From positions 62,001 through 126,000 of the forward strand of contig NZ_JAAMRF010000011.1 of assembly GCF_013522725.1 (NCBI RefSeq): a DNA stretch of 64,000 nucleotides. Reading direction: 5' to 3'. The position numbers and the translations under genes are program-made. Position 1 is the stretch's first letter; every line of letters begins with the position of its first letter. Positions 32,696 to 41,699 of the stretch are shown here, piece by piece. This DNA comes from Stutzerimonas azotifigens. GTDB lineage: Bacteria > Pseudomonadota > Gammaproteobacteria > Pseudomonadales > Pseudomonadaceae. The notes under the pieces were generated by a model that was not told the origin of the DNA, made no database searches, and saw only the letters and a list, made by a program, of their open reading frames with translations.

Positions 32696-33769
32696 ATGTC
32701 CACCGCCACGCTCGATACCACCGAACTCGCCGATACCATCAAGCAATGGGGACGCGAGCTGGGCTTTCAGCAGGTCGGCATCACCGGCATCGACCTGGGC
32801 GAGCACGAGGCGCACCTGCAACGTTGGCTCGAGGCCGGCTACCAGGGCGAGATGGACTATATGGCCGCTCACGGCAGCAAGCGTTCCCGACCGGCCGAAT
32901 TGGTGCCCGGCACGCTGCGCGTGATCTCCCTGCGCATGGACTATCTTCCGGGCGACACCCGGATGACCGAAAGGCTCGGCGAACCCGAGCGGGCCTACGT
33001 ATCGCGTTATGCCCTTGGCCGCGACTACCACAAGCTGATCCGCAAGCGCCTGCAGCAACTGGCCGAACGCATCGAGGAACGGGTCGGGCCGTTCGGCTAC
33101 CGCGCCTTCGTCGACAGCGCGCCGGTGCTGGAAAAGGCCGTCGCCCAGCAGGCAGGCCTCGGCTGGATCGGCAAGAACACCCTGGTGCTCAACCGTAAAG
33201 CCGGGAGCTGGTTCTTTCTTGGCGAGCTGTTCGTCGATATCCCACTGCCGGTGGACGCGCCACAGGAGACCAGCCACTGCGGCAGTTGCAGCGCCTGTCT
33301 GGACGTCTGTCCGACCGACGCCTTCGTCGGGCCTCAACTGCTGGACGCGCGCCGCTGCATTTCCTACCTGACCATCGAGCACAAGGGACCGATACCGGTC
33401 GAACTGCGCGCGAAAATCGGCAATCGCGTGTTCGGTTGCGACGACTGCCAGATCGTCTGCCCGTGGAACCGCTTCGCCCGCCCCACCGAACAGCCGGACT
33501 TCCAGCCGCGCCACAGCCTGGACAATGTCGAGTTGGCCGAACTGTTCCGCTGGAGCGAGGAGGAATTTCTCAGCCGCACCGAAGGCTCGCCGCTGCGCCG
33601 CGCCGGCTATGAGCGCTGGTTGCGCAACCTCGCGGTAGGGCTCGGCAATGCGCCATCGACGATTCCGGTGCTCGAGGCGCTGCAGTCGCGACGCGAACAC
33701 CCCTCGGCGCTGGTGCGCGAACACGTCGACTGGGCGCTGGCGCAGCACGACGCGCAGCGCGCCAGCTAG
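32696..33769 (+). CDS. queG: Epoxyqueuosine reductase QueG
   Basis: Last step of queuosine synthesis in tRNA: reduces epoxyqueuosine using cobalamin and two [4Fe-4S] clusters. The 357-residue protein has the ferredoxin-like CGSCSACLDVCP motif (about 195-206) and a second CDDCQIVCP set (about 247-255). It is another cobalamin user in the window, with EutBC. In P. aeruginosa orn follows; here the sugar island begins, and the stop overlaps the convergent LysR gene by 4 bases. Confidence 0.95.
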   Translation: MSTATLDTTELADTIKQWGRELGFQQVGITGIDLGEHEAHLQRWLEAGYQGEMDYMAAHGSKRSRPAELVPGTLRVISLRMDYLPGDTRMTERLGEPERAYVSRYALGRDYHKLIRKRLQQLAERIEERVGPFGYRAFVDSAPVLEKAVAQQAGLGWIGKNTLVLNRKAGSWFFLGELFVDIPLPVDAPQETSHCGSCSACLDVCPTDAFVGPQLLDARRCISYLTIEHKGPIPVELRAKIGNRVFGCDDCQIVCPWNRFARPTEQPDFQPRHSLDNVELAELFRWSEEEFLSRTEGSPLRRAGYERWLRNLAVGLGNAPSTIPVLEALQSRREHPSALVREHVDWALAQHDAQRAS

Positions 33770-34728
33770 CGCCCCACTCCGGCGGTCTGCCTGAGCAACC
33801 CAAGTACCGCCCTCGCCGCGGGCGAAAGCAGTGCCTCATCCTGGGTGATGATGCCGTACGCCATCAGGTTGCGATTGAGCGCCTCCTCGATGCCCTCCTC
33901 CAGCGCCACCGCCTCGAGCATGCCATAGCGAGCGTAGTGGGCCAGCACATCGCGGGGCAGCACCGTGAGCATGTCGCAGCTCTCCAGCAGGGTGGTCACC
34001 ATCAGCAGGTTCTCGGCATTGACCACCCGCCCCGGCGGCGACAAGCCAACCCTGCGAAACAGGTCATCGAACTCCTGACGCAGCACGCTGCCCGACGGCG
34101 GCAGCACCCAGTCGGCCTGCCGCAGCCGCTCGAGCGACCAACGCCCCGCCGCCCGTCCGGGCCGGGCACACACGCAGAGGCGCTCGTTGTGCAGCGGCTC
34201 GAAGCGCAGGCCGACGTGCTGGCTCTGGGCGAAGAACCGCGCCACCAGAAAATCCAGCTCGCCGGCCTCGAGGTCGGCCATCAGGTCGCGGCTCGAACCG
34301 GTCCGCACGCTGATTTCCAGCGTCGGATAGGCCTGCCTCGCGTTGCGAATGACGGCCGGCAAAAGGTCCGCACAGGGCGTCAGTATGGTGCCAAACGCCA
34401 CCTGCCCTCGGTGCCCGTCCCGCAAGGCGCTGACCTCGGCGAAGGCTTCGTCCAGACTGGTCAGCATGCGCCGCGCGTGGCGGATCAACGCCTCGCCGTA
34501 TTCGGTCGGCACCACGCCGCGCGCGTGGCGCTCGAACAGCGTCACGCCCAGCCCTTCTTCCAGTTCCTTGAGCAGCTTGGAGGCTGCCGGCTGCGAGATG
34601 CCCAACCCCTCGGCCGCACGGTTGAGGTTCAAGGTGTCCCCCAGCCCCACCAGCAACGGAATGTGCCGGCTCTTGAGACGGACCCGCACGAACCAGTTCT
34701 GTGCCAGTGGCTTCATCAACATACCCAT
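33766..34728 (-). CDS. LysR-type regulator of the sugar-oxidation island
   Basis: A 320-residue LysR regulator with an N-terminal winged helix-turn-helix (about 20-80, NRAAEGLGISQPAASKLLKELE) and a C-terminal effector-binding domain. It resembles GbpR-type regulators of galactose and arabinose uptake. It is divergent from the aldonate dehydratase gene, a typical LysR-target arrangement, with a dyad between them at 34770-34795. The start is uncertain: ATGs at 34728 and 34716 both lack a good ribosome site. Confidence 0.85.
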   Translation of the reverse strand: MGMLMKPLAQNWFVRVRLKSRHIPLLVGLGDTLNLNRAAEGLGISQPAASKLLKELEEGLGVTLFERHARGVVPTEYGEALIRHARRMLTSLDEAFAEVSALRDGHRGQVAFGTILTPCADLLPAVIRNARQAYPTLEISVRTGSSRDLMADLEAGELDFLVARFFAQSQHVGLRFEPLHNERLCVCARPGRAAGRWSLERLRQADWVLPPSGSVLRQEFDDLFRRVGLSPPGRVVNAENLLMVTTLLESCDMLTVLPRDVLAHYARYGMLEAVALEEGIEEALNRNLMAYGIITQDEALLSPAARAVLGLLRQTAGVGR

Positions 34729-34769
34729 TCGTATATGTGGAAGGCGGAATCGGATATTTGTTGATGATG

Positions 34770-34795
34770 GCTCGACTGTCTAGCGTTTATCGAGC
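34770..34795. promoter_or_regulatory. Dyad GCTCGA-N14-TCGAGC, candidate LysR operator
   Basis: Two 6-base inverted arms (34770-34775 and 34790-34795) separated by 14 bases lie in the 150-base gap between the LysR gene and the dehydratase it probably controls. No protein-binding evidence exists in the sequence itself. Confidence 0.4.
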
Positions 34796-34878
34796 GCGTC
34801 GCGCGCACGCCTATAAAAACAAAAGGGAGGCCCAGGCCCGGACGTGTCTGGACCGCCCGCCGACCGGCAGGAAATCCC

Positions 34879-36615
34879 ATGACCGACAAGCGCCCCTTGC
34901 GCTCCGCGCAGTGGTTCGGCACCACCGACAAGAACGGCTTCATGTACCGCAGCTGGATGAAGAACCAGGGTATCCCCGACCACGAATTTGACGGCAAGCC
35001 GATCATCGGTATCTGCAACACCTGGTCGGAACTCACTCCGTGCAACGCGCACTTTCGCAAGATCGCCGAGCACGTGAAGAAGGGTGTGCTGGAGGCAGGG
35101 GGCTTTCCGGTGGAGTTTCCGGTGTTTTCCAGCGGCGAGTCGAATCTGCGCCCCACCGCCATGCTGACCCGCAACCTCGCCAGCATGGACGTCGAAGAGT
35201 CGATCCGCGGCAACCCGGTGGACGCCGTGGTGCTGCTCACCGGCTGCGACAAGACCACCCCCGCGCTCTTGATGGGCGCGGCCAGTTGCGACGTGCCGGC
35301 CATCGTGGTCACCGGCGGGCCGATGCTCAACGGCAAGCACAACGGCCGCGACATCGGCGCCGGGACCATCGTCTGGCAGATGCACGAGGCCTATAAGGGT
35401 GGACTGATCAGCCTCGACGAGTTCCTCTCGGCCGAGGCCGGCATGTCGCGCTCGGCCGGCACCTGCAACACCATGGGCACCGCCTCCACCATGGCCTGCA
35501 TGGCCGAAGCACTGGGTACCTCGCTCCCTCACAACGCAGCGATCCCGGCCGTGGATTCGCGCCGCTACGTGCTCGCGCACCTGTCCGGCATGCGCATCGT
35601 GGAAATGGTCTGGGAAGATCTGCGCCTGTCCAAGGTGCTGACCAAGCAGGCCTTCGAGAACGCCATCCGGGTCAACGCGGCCATCGGCGGCTCGACCAAT
35701 GCGGTCATTCATCTGAAGGCGATCGCCGGGCGCATCGGCGTCGAGCTCGAGCTGGACGACTGGACCCGCATCGGCCGCGGCATGCCGACCCTGGTCGACC
35801 TGCAACCGTCCGGGCGCTTCCTCATGGAAGAGTTCTACTACGCGGGTGGGTTGCCTGCCGTGATCCGCCGGCTGGGCGAGCACGACCTGCTGCCCAATCC
35901 CGAGGCGCTCACCGTCAACGGCAAATCGCTCTGGGAGAACTGCGCCCTGGCGCCGATCTACGGCACAGACGAGGTCATCCGCACGCTGGACAACCCGCTG
36001 CGGGCCGACGGTGGTATCTGCGTGCTGCGCGGCAACCTGGCACCGGCCGGCGCGGTGCTCAAGCCGTCCGCCGCAACCCCGGAGCTGATGATCCATCGTG
36101 GCCGGGCTGTGGTGTTCGAGGACTTCGACGACTACAAGGCGCGCATCGCCGATCCCGATCTGGACGTCGACGAAACCTGCGTACTGGTAATGAAGAACTG
36201 CGGGCCCAAGGGTTATCCCGGCATGGCCGAGGTCGGCAACATGGGCCTGCCGCCGAAGGTGCTGGCCAAGGGCATCACCGACATGGTGCGCATTTCCGAT
36301 GCGCGCATGAGTGGCACCGCCTACGGCACCGTGGTACTCCACGTGGCGCCGGAAGCCGCGGCGGGCGGCCCGCTGGCGGTGGTGCGCAACGGCGACATGA
36401 TCGAACTGGACTGCAACGCCGGGCGGCTGCACCTGGACATCGACGATGAAGAGCTCGCCCGTCGCCTGGCCGATTGGCAACCGCCGCAAGGTCTGCTCTG
36501 GGACGGCGGCTATCGGCGCCTCTATGTGGACCACGTACTGCAGGCCGATCAAGGCTGCGATTTCGACTTTCTGGTGGGCTGCCGCGGCGCTGAAGTCCCC
36601 AGGCACTCCCACTGA
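34879..36615 (+). CDS. IlvD/Edd-family aldonate dehydratase (L-arabonate type)
   Basis: Predicted Fe-S dehydratase converting an aldonate (L-arabonate, or D-galactonate/D-fuconate) to its 2-keto-3-deoxy acid. The 578-residue length and N-terminus (RSAQWFG) match L-arabonate dehydratases rather than IlvD or Edd. Cluster Cys candidates are C55, C123 (TGCDKTTPA) and C196 (SAGTCNTMG). The catalytic Ser region lies in RISDARMSGTAYG. It is preceded by a GGCAGGAAA ribosome site and followed by a mutarotase gene. DgoD, also in this island, is an unrelated enolase-fold dehydratase, so the two probably have different substrates. Confidence 0.83.
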   Translation: MTDKRPLRSAQWFGTTDKNGFMYRSWMKNQGIPDHEFDGKPIIGICNTWSELTPCNAHFRKIAEHVKKGVLEAGGFPVEFPVFSSGESNLRPTAMLTRNLASMDVEESIRGNPVDAVVLLTGCDKTTPALLMGAASCDVPAIVVTGGPMLNGKHNGRDIGAGTIVWQMHEAYKGGLISLDEFLSAEAGMSRSAGTCNTMGTASTMACMAEALGTSLPHNAAIPAVDSRRYVLAHLSGMRIVEMVWEDLRLSKVLTKQAFENAIRVNAAIGGSTNAVIHLKAIAGRIGVELELDDWTRIGRGMPTLVDLQPSGRFLMEEFYYAGGLPAVIRRLGEHDLLPNPEALTVNGKSLWENCALAPIYGTDEVIRTLDNPLRADGGICVLRGNLAPAGAVLKPSAATPELMIHRGRAVVFEDFDDYKARIADPDLDVDETCVLVMKNCGPKGYPGMAEVGNMGLPPKVLAKGITDMVRISDARMSGTAYGTVVLHVAPEAAAGGPLAVVRNGDMIELDCNAGRLHLDIDDEELARRLADWQPPQGLLWDGGYRRLYVDHVLQADQGCDFDFLVGCRGAEVPRHSH

Positions 36616-36722
36616 GCAGCACAGGCCGGATCCGCCGTCCGGCCACCCAGGTCCGCCCCGTCCGTCATCGAACGGGCGCGCGACGATCCTCCACGAAAAC
36701 AACAACGCAAACGGTGGTCAAG

Positions 36723-37868
36723 ATGAAAGCGGCACCCCTTCTCAGCGGTATCGGACTTGCACTGATGATCAACTTATCTGCCCAGGCCGCCGGCCTGTCC
36801 AATGAGCGCGGCGCCTTCGGCCAGACGCCCGACGGCCAGGCGGTGGAGAAATTCACCCTGAAGAACAGCCATGGCGTCGAGGCGGTAGTCATTACCTACG
36901 GCGGCATCCTGCAATCGCTGAAGGTGCCGGACAAGAACGGCAAGCTCGACGATATCGTGCTCGGCTTCGACGATGTGGCCGGCTACGTCGAGAACGGCAA
37001 CGTCTATTTCGGCGCGACCATCGGCCGCTTCGGCAATCGTCTGGCCAACGGCCGCTTCGAGCTCGACGGCACCACCTATCAGGTTCCGCAGAACGACGGC
37101 AACAACGCGCTGCACGGCGGGCCGCAGGGCTTCGACAAGCGCGTATGGGAGGCTCGGCAGGCCGACCAGGACGGCCGGGTCGGCGTCGAGCTGACCTACG
37201 TCTCGCCGGACGGCGAAATGGGCTTTCCCGGTACCCTGACCACCCGGGTGACCTACAGCCTGGACGACGACAACACCTTGCGCATCCAGTACCACGCCAC
37301 CACCGACAAGCCGACGGTGCTGAACCTGACCAACCACAGCTATTTCAACCTGTCCGGTGCCGGCAGCCCAAGCATCCTGGAGCAGGTCGCCACACTGCAT
37401 GCCTCGCGCTATACGCCGGTGACCGAGAAGCTGATTCCCACCGGCGAGCTGCCCGAGGTGAAAGGCACCCCGATGGACTTTCTCACGCCCACCGCCTTTG
37501 GCGCCCATATCCGCGACGACCATCCGCAGCTGAAATTCGCCGAGCCCGAGCAGGGCGGCTTCGACTTCAACTGGGTGCTCGATACCGAGGGCGATGTGAG
37601 CAAGCTCGCCGCCGAGGTGCATGACCCGGCGTCAGGGCGAAGGCTGTTGATGTACACCACCGAGCCGGGCGTGCAGCTCTACACCAGCAACTTCCTCGAC
37701 GGCAGCATCAAGGGCAAGGGCGGCAAGACCTACCCGCACTGGAGCGCCTTTACCCTCGAGACCCAGCACTTCCCGGATGCACCCAACCAACCCGACTTCG
37801 CCAGCACACGGCTGAATCCGGGGCAAACCTACACCCAGACCACGCTGTACCGCTTCCCGACGCCCTGA
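36723..37868 (+). CDS. galM: Aldose 1-epimerase (mutarotase), exported
   Basis: Interconverts alpha and beta anomers of galactose, arabinose or glucose. The 381-residue protein begins with a signal peptide (cleavage near AQA-AG), so it should act in the periplasm, before uptake. The catalytic His lies in LTNHSYFNLSG and the C-terminal Glu in TLETQHFPDAPN. The ATG at 36723 is preferred over a GTG nine bases upstream. It lies 107 bases after the dehydratase, on the same strand, and is convergent with dgoD. Confidence 0.9.
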   Translation: MKAAPLLSGIGLALMINLSAQAAGLSNERGAFGQTPDGQAVEKFTLKNSHGVEAVVITYGGILQSLKVPDKNGKLDDIVLGFDDVAGYVENGNVYFGATIGRFGNRLANGRFELDGTTYQVPQNDGNNALHGGPQGFDKRVWEARQADQDGRVGVELTYVSPDGEMGFPGTLTTRVTYSLDDDNTLRIQYHATTDKPTVLNLTNHSYFNLSGAGSPSILEQVATLHASRYTPVTEKLIPTGELPEVKGTPMDFLTPTAFGAHIRDDHPQLKFAEPEQGGFDFNWVLDTEGDVSKLAAEVHDPASGRRLLMYTTEPGVQLYTSNFLDGSIKGKGGKTYPHWSAFTLETQHFPDAPNQPDFASTRLNPGQTYTQTTLYRFPTP

Positions 37869-37919
37869 CGGCGCCGAGCGCTGACATCCCGGCGGCGATC
37901 AGCCGCAGGGCTGCCCGAC

Positions 37920-39068
37920 TCACCACTCCGCCAGGCTGCCATCGGCATGGCGCCAGATCGGGTTGCGCCAGCGGTGCCCGATGCGGGCCTGCTCGATGAC
38001 GAACTCCTCGTTCACCTCGATGCCCAGCCCCGGCCCGTTCGGGATCGCGACGAAGCCGTCCTGATAATGGAATACGTCGGGGTTGGCGAGGTAGTCCAGC
38101 AGGTCGCTGCCCTGGTTGTAATGAATGCCGAGGCTCTGCTCCTGAATGAACGCGTTGTAGCAGACGCCGTCGAGCTGCAGGCAGGCCGCCAGCGCAATCG
38201 GGCCGAGCGGGCAATGCAGCGCCAGGGCGACATCGTAGGCCTCGGCCATGGTCGCGATCTTGCGCGTCTCGGTGATGCCGCCTGCGTGGGAGGTGTCGGG
38301 CTGGATGATGTCGACATAGCCCTCGGCGAGGATGCGCTTGAAGTCCCAGCGCGAGTAGAGCCGCTCGCCCAGCGCGATGGGGGCACAGGAAAGCGGCGCC
38401 AGCTCCTTGAGCGCCTCGTAGTTTTCGCTCAGCACTGGCTCCTCGATGAACATCGGCCGATAGGGTTCGAGTTCCTTGATCAGGATCTTGGCCATGGGCT
38501 TGTGTACCCGGCCGTGGAAGTCCACGCCGATGCCAATGTCTCTGCCCACCGCGTCGCGCACGGCGGCCATGTTCGCCAGCACCGCATCGACCTTGGCGTG
38601 GCTGTCGACGAACTGCATTTCTTCGCTGGCGTTCATCTTCACCGCGCTGAAACCGCGCGCCACCGCCTCACGCGCGGCATTGGCGGTGTCGGCCGGGCGA
38701 TCGCCGCCGATCCAGGAATACACCCGGATCCGCTCGCGCACGCGCCCACCCAGCAGCTCGCTGACCGACACGCCCAGCGCCTTGCCCTTGATGTCCCATA
38801 GCGCCTGGTCGATGCCGGCCACGGCGCTCATGTGGATTGGCCCGCCGCGGTAAAAACCGCCGCGGTACATCATCGTCCAGAGGTCCTCGATGTTTCGCGG
38901 ATCGCGGCCGACCAGGTAGTCGGCCAATTCCTGCACCACGGCAGCGACGCTGTGCGCCCTGCCCTCGACCACGGGCTCGCCCCAGCCAGCGATGCCCTCG
39001 TCGGTTTCGATCTTCAAAAACAGCCAGCGCGGCGGCACCACGTGGGTGGTCAGGCGAGTGATTTTCAT
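37920..39068 (-). CDS. dgoD: D-galactonate dehydratase
   Basis: Mg-dependent enolase-superfamily enzyme: D-galactonate to 2-keto-3-deoxygalactonate. The 382-residue length equals E. coli DgoD. Metal ligands sit in [15 protein letters not shown] and LGERLY; catalytic His residues are those of DFHGR and DTSHAGGI. The ATG at 39068 ([11 protein letters not shown]) is chosen; the open frame continues upstream through dgoA but has no homologous N-terminus. It is the last gene of the minus-strand importer-dgoKAD transcript. Confidence 0.94.
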   Translation of the reverse strand: MKITRLTTHVVPPRWLFLKIETDEGIAGWGEPVVEGRAHSVAAVVQELADYLVGRDPRNIEDLWTMMYRGGFYRGGPIHMSAVAGIDQALWDIKGKALGVSVSELLGGRVRERIRVYSWIGGDRPADTANAAREAVARGFSAVKMNASEEMQFVDSHAKVDAVLANMAAVRDAVGRDIGIGVDFHGRVHKPMAKILIKELEPYRPMFIEEPVLSENYEALKELAPLSCAPIALGERLYSRWDFKRILAEGYVDIIQPDTSHAGGITETRKIATMAEAYDVALALHCPLGPIALAACLQLDGVCYNAFIQEQSLGIHYNQGSDLLDYLANPDVFHYQDGFVAIPNGPGLGIEVNEEFVIEQARIGHRWRNPIWRHADGSLAEW

Positions 39069-39091
39069 CGTCGTTCTCTCGAGGGTTGCGA

Positions 39092-39715
39092 TCAGCCCGC
39101 CGTCATGTGGCGAGCTTGGATGAAGGTCTGCGCCAGGCGTCCGACCTCGGCGGACGACATGCCCGGACGGTAGAGCGCGCCGCCAAGGCCAAAACCGACC
39201 GCGCCTGCGGCGAGATACGGCGCCATCCGTTCGGGTGTGATACCGCCGACCGGCAGCAGCGCAGTGTCCTCCGGCAGGACAGTCAGCCAGGCCTTGAGCG
39301 CACCGGGGCCTATCTGCTCGGCGGGGAAGATTTTCAAGGCATCGGCGCCTGCAGCCAGCGCCGCGAAGGCCTCGCTCGGAGTCGCCACGCCCGGCGCGCA
39401 TGACAGGCCAGCCGCTACGGCCGCCTGTATGACCGTTGCATCGCAATGGGGCATGACCACCAGCTGCCCCCCCGCATCCTTGAGGTGCTGCACCTGCTGC
39501 GCGTGGAGCACCGTACCGGCACCGACCAGGCAATCCTCGGGCAGGGTCCGGCGCAGGGTTTCGATGCTGCGCAGCGGCTGGGGCGAATTGAGCGGGACTT
39601 CGACGATGCGTATACCCGCCGCGTACAGCGCCTGGCCGATCGCCTCGGCCTCGTCGGGTGCGATACCGCGCAGGATGGCGATCAGCCCGTTGCGGGCCAG
39701 AGCCGTGTCAAACAT
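39092..39715 (-). CDS. dgoA: 2-dehydro-3-deoxy-6-phosphogalactonate aldolase
   Basis: Class I aldolase cleaving KDPGal to pyruvate and glyceraldehyde-3-phosphate. The 207-residue TIM barrel has the Schiff-base Lys in [11 protein letters not shown] and the N-terminal LIAILRGI motif with its catalytic Glu nearby. The ATG at 39715 overlaps the dgoK stop by 8 bases, so translation is coupled; a start nine codons upstream is rejected. Unlike E. coli, where an old annotation fused dgoA and dgoD, the two are separate here. Confidence 0.93.
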   Translation of the reverse strand: MFDTALARNGLIAILRGIAPDEAEAIGQALYAAGIRIVEVPLNSPQPLRSIETLRRTLPEDCLVGAGTVLHAQQVQHLKDAGGQLVVMPHCDATVIQAAVAAGLSCAPGVATPSEAFAALAAGADALKIFPAEQIGPGALKAWLTVLPEDTALLPVGGITPERMAPYLAAGAVGFGLGGALYRPGMSSAEVGRLAQTFIQARHMTAG

Positions 39716-40670
39716 GAGCGCTGCTCCCTGACGAGGCGCCAACCAACCCGGCGCCGACAGCGATCTTCCACAGCCCCGTCACGGTGGCTTGCGGAGCAAA
39801 GCGCAGCGACTCGAAACCGCAGTGCTCCAGCGCCCAGAGATAACGCGAGCAGAGCGCGCCGTTGCCGATCAGCACGATGGGCTGATCCGCCGACGCGTGG
39901 CACAGCGTGCGCATCGCCATCAGCTCATGACCGATCAGCAGCCCGGAGAGGTAATCGGGCTGCGCCTCGCCGCTCAGGGCACCGGTGAGCACCAGCGTGC
40001 GGCTGCTGAAGATGGTCGACAGCGGCCCGCCCAGCCCGTCGCTCGACTGCGCCACCCGCAGGCCGCGCTCGAACGCCTGGGCGTCGAAGGCATCCCTCAT
40101 GACCGCCGTGCGACCGAGGATCGTATGGGCGAGCAAGGCGCTGTAGACCTCGCCGGTCATGAACGTGTGAAAGCGACTGAGCTGCCCCTGCTCGACCGTG
40201 ACCCATTTGCTGTGGCTGCCGGGCAAACCGATCAGCAGCGAGCCCTGGTCCTGCGAATGTTCTTCGAGCAGACCGAACACCTGGGTTTCCTCGCCGCGCA
40301 TCACGTTGGGCAGCGCGCCGCGTTGAATCACCCCTGGTACTAGCCACAGCGGCATGCCATCGGTGCGCTCGACCGGCCGCAACGCGGCGCCGAGGTCCGC
40401 AGCAGTCAGTGGCGCCTCGACATAGGCGGCCTCACGCCAGCCCTGGACGCTGCCAACCATGCCGCAGGCGATCAGAGGCACATGTGGGTCGGCCTCCTGC
40501 CAATCCCCGCAGGCCTGTTGCAGCGCCCGCTCGAAGCCGGCATCGCTGCCGTCCAGCTGCATGATGCCGAGCGCCAGGCTGCGCTCCTCGATCAGCTGGG
40601 CAGCCGCACCCAGCCGATATGCGCGCAAGGAACTGGTGCCCCAGTCCAGCGCGATCAGTTCTGTCTTCAC
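39708..40670 (-). CDS. dgoK: 2-dehydro-3-deoxygalactonokinase
   Basis: Phosphorylates 2-keto-3-deoxygalactonate at C6 with ATP. The 320-residue protein has the N-terminal phosphate-binding motif ALDWGTSSLRAY and a GLPGSHSKWV segment typical of DgoK. It starts with GTG at 40670 (MKTELIALDW); no good ribosome site is seen, which may lower its translation relative to its neighbours. It lies between the importer permease gene and dgoA. Confidence 0.92.
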   Translation of the reverse strand: MKTELIALDWGTSSLRAYRLGAAAQLIEERSLALGIMQLDGSDAGFERALQQACGDWQEADPHVPLIACGMVGSVQGWREAAYVEAPLTAADLGAALRPVERTDGMPLWLVPGVIQRGALPNVMRGEETQVFGLLEEHSQDQGSLLIGLPGSHSKWVTVEQGQLSRFHTFMTGEVYSALLAHTILGRTAVMRDAFDAQAFERGLRVAQSSDGLGGPLSTIFSSRTLVLTGALSGEAQPDYLSGLLIGHELMAMRTLCHASADQPIVLIGNGALCSRYLWALEHCGFESLRFAPQATVTGLWKIAVGAGLVGASSGSSAHV

Positions 40671-40709
40671 GAGGCAGTCTCCAGGCGCCGTCTCGGCGGC
40701 GCGGCGGTA

Positions 40710-41678
40710 TCAGCGCTGCTTGAGCCGATCGATGATCACCGCCAGCAGCAGGATGGTCCCGCGGATGACGTACTGGTAGAAGGTGTCGATGTTCTTCAGG
40801 TTCATCGCGTTCTCGATGATCGCGAGGATCAGCACCCCGGCGATCACATGACGGATCATGCCGATGCCGCCGCTGAGGGAGACGCCGCCGAGTACGCAGG
40901 CGGAAATCACCGTCAGCTCGAAACCCTGGCCGATCATCGGCTGGCCCGAGGTCATCCGCGAGGCCAGCACCACACCGGCCAGCGCACCGACCAGGCCGTG
41001 AACCGCGAAGATGATGATCTTGGTCCGGTCGACGTTGACCCCGGCCAGCAGCGCGGCTTCCTGGTTGCCACCGATGGCCATGGTGTTGCGCCCGTAGGTG
41101 GTGTAGTTGAGCAACCAGCCGAAGAAGATGAAGCAAGCGATGGTGATCAGGATCGGCACCGGCACGCCGAACAGCTGGCCGTTGCCGAAGATGAAGAAGT
41201 CTTCCTGCATCACTCCGACCGCCTTGCCGTTGGAGAAGATATAGGCCAGCCCGCGGACGATCTGCATCGTCGCCAGCGTCGTGATCAGGGCGTTGATGCG
41301 CAGCTTGGCGATGACGATACCGTTGATCAGCCCGACCACCAGCCCCATGGCGAGCGCCGCAGCGACGCCAAGCATCACGCTTTCGGTATCGCGCATCACC
41401 ACCGCCGCGACCACCCCGGCGCAGGCGATCACCGACCCCACCGAGAGATCGAAATGCCCTGACGCCAGGCAGAACAGCATGGTGCAGGCGGCGATGCCCA
41501 CGGTGGAAATCGCCAGCCCCAGTCCGCGCATGTTCAGCGGCGAGAGGAAGTTGTCGATGAACAGCGCCGACAGCGCGAAGATGCCCAGCGCCGCCAGCAG
41601 CATCACCCAGTCATCGAGAAAGCGGCGCATGTTCAGACCCTGCCGTGGCGCGGCCAGGGCGTTTTGTTGAGCGGACAT
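40710..41678 (-). CDS. araH: Sugar ABC transporter permease, AraH-like
   Basis: Inner-membrane channel of a CUT2-class importer. The 322-residue protein has eight to ten hydrophobic segments, starting near residue 27, and the BPD_transp_2 family's conserved cytoplasmic loop with GxNxxAAxLAGVN-type residues (IGGNQEAALLAGVN). It is encoded 21 bases after the ATPase gene. As in other CUT2 importers, one permease gene probably supplies a homodimer. Confidence 0.88.
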   Translation of the reverse strand: MSAQQNALAAPRQGLNMRRFLDDWVMLLAALGIFALSALFIDNFLSPLNMRGLGLAISTVGIAACTMLFCLASGHFDLSVGSVIACAGVVAAVVMRDTESVMLGVAAALAMGLVVGLINGIVIAKLRINALITTLATMQIVRGLAYIFSNGKAVGVMQEDFFIFGNGQLFGVPVPILITIACFIFFGWLLNYTTYGRNTMAIGGNQEAALLAGVNVDRTKIIIFAVHGLVGALAGVVLASRMTSGQPMIGQGFELTVISACVLGGVSLSGGIGMIRHVIAGVLILAIIENAMNLKNIDTFYQYVIRGTILLLAVIIDRLKQR

Positions 41679-41699
41679 AAAGCACCTCGTTCTTGTCGT

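Noticed and set aside
34780-36705. 641-codon minus-strand frame opposite the aldonate dehydratase
   Set aside because: Antisense shadow; the plus-strand product has conserved cluster cysteines and a good ribosome site.
37920-39533. 537-residue DgoD with a long N-terminal extension, or a DgoA-DgoD fusion
   Set aside because: The extension is read in a different frame from dgoA and has no homologous features; the ATG at 39068 gives the exact family length.
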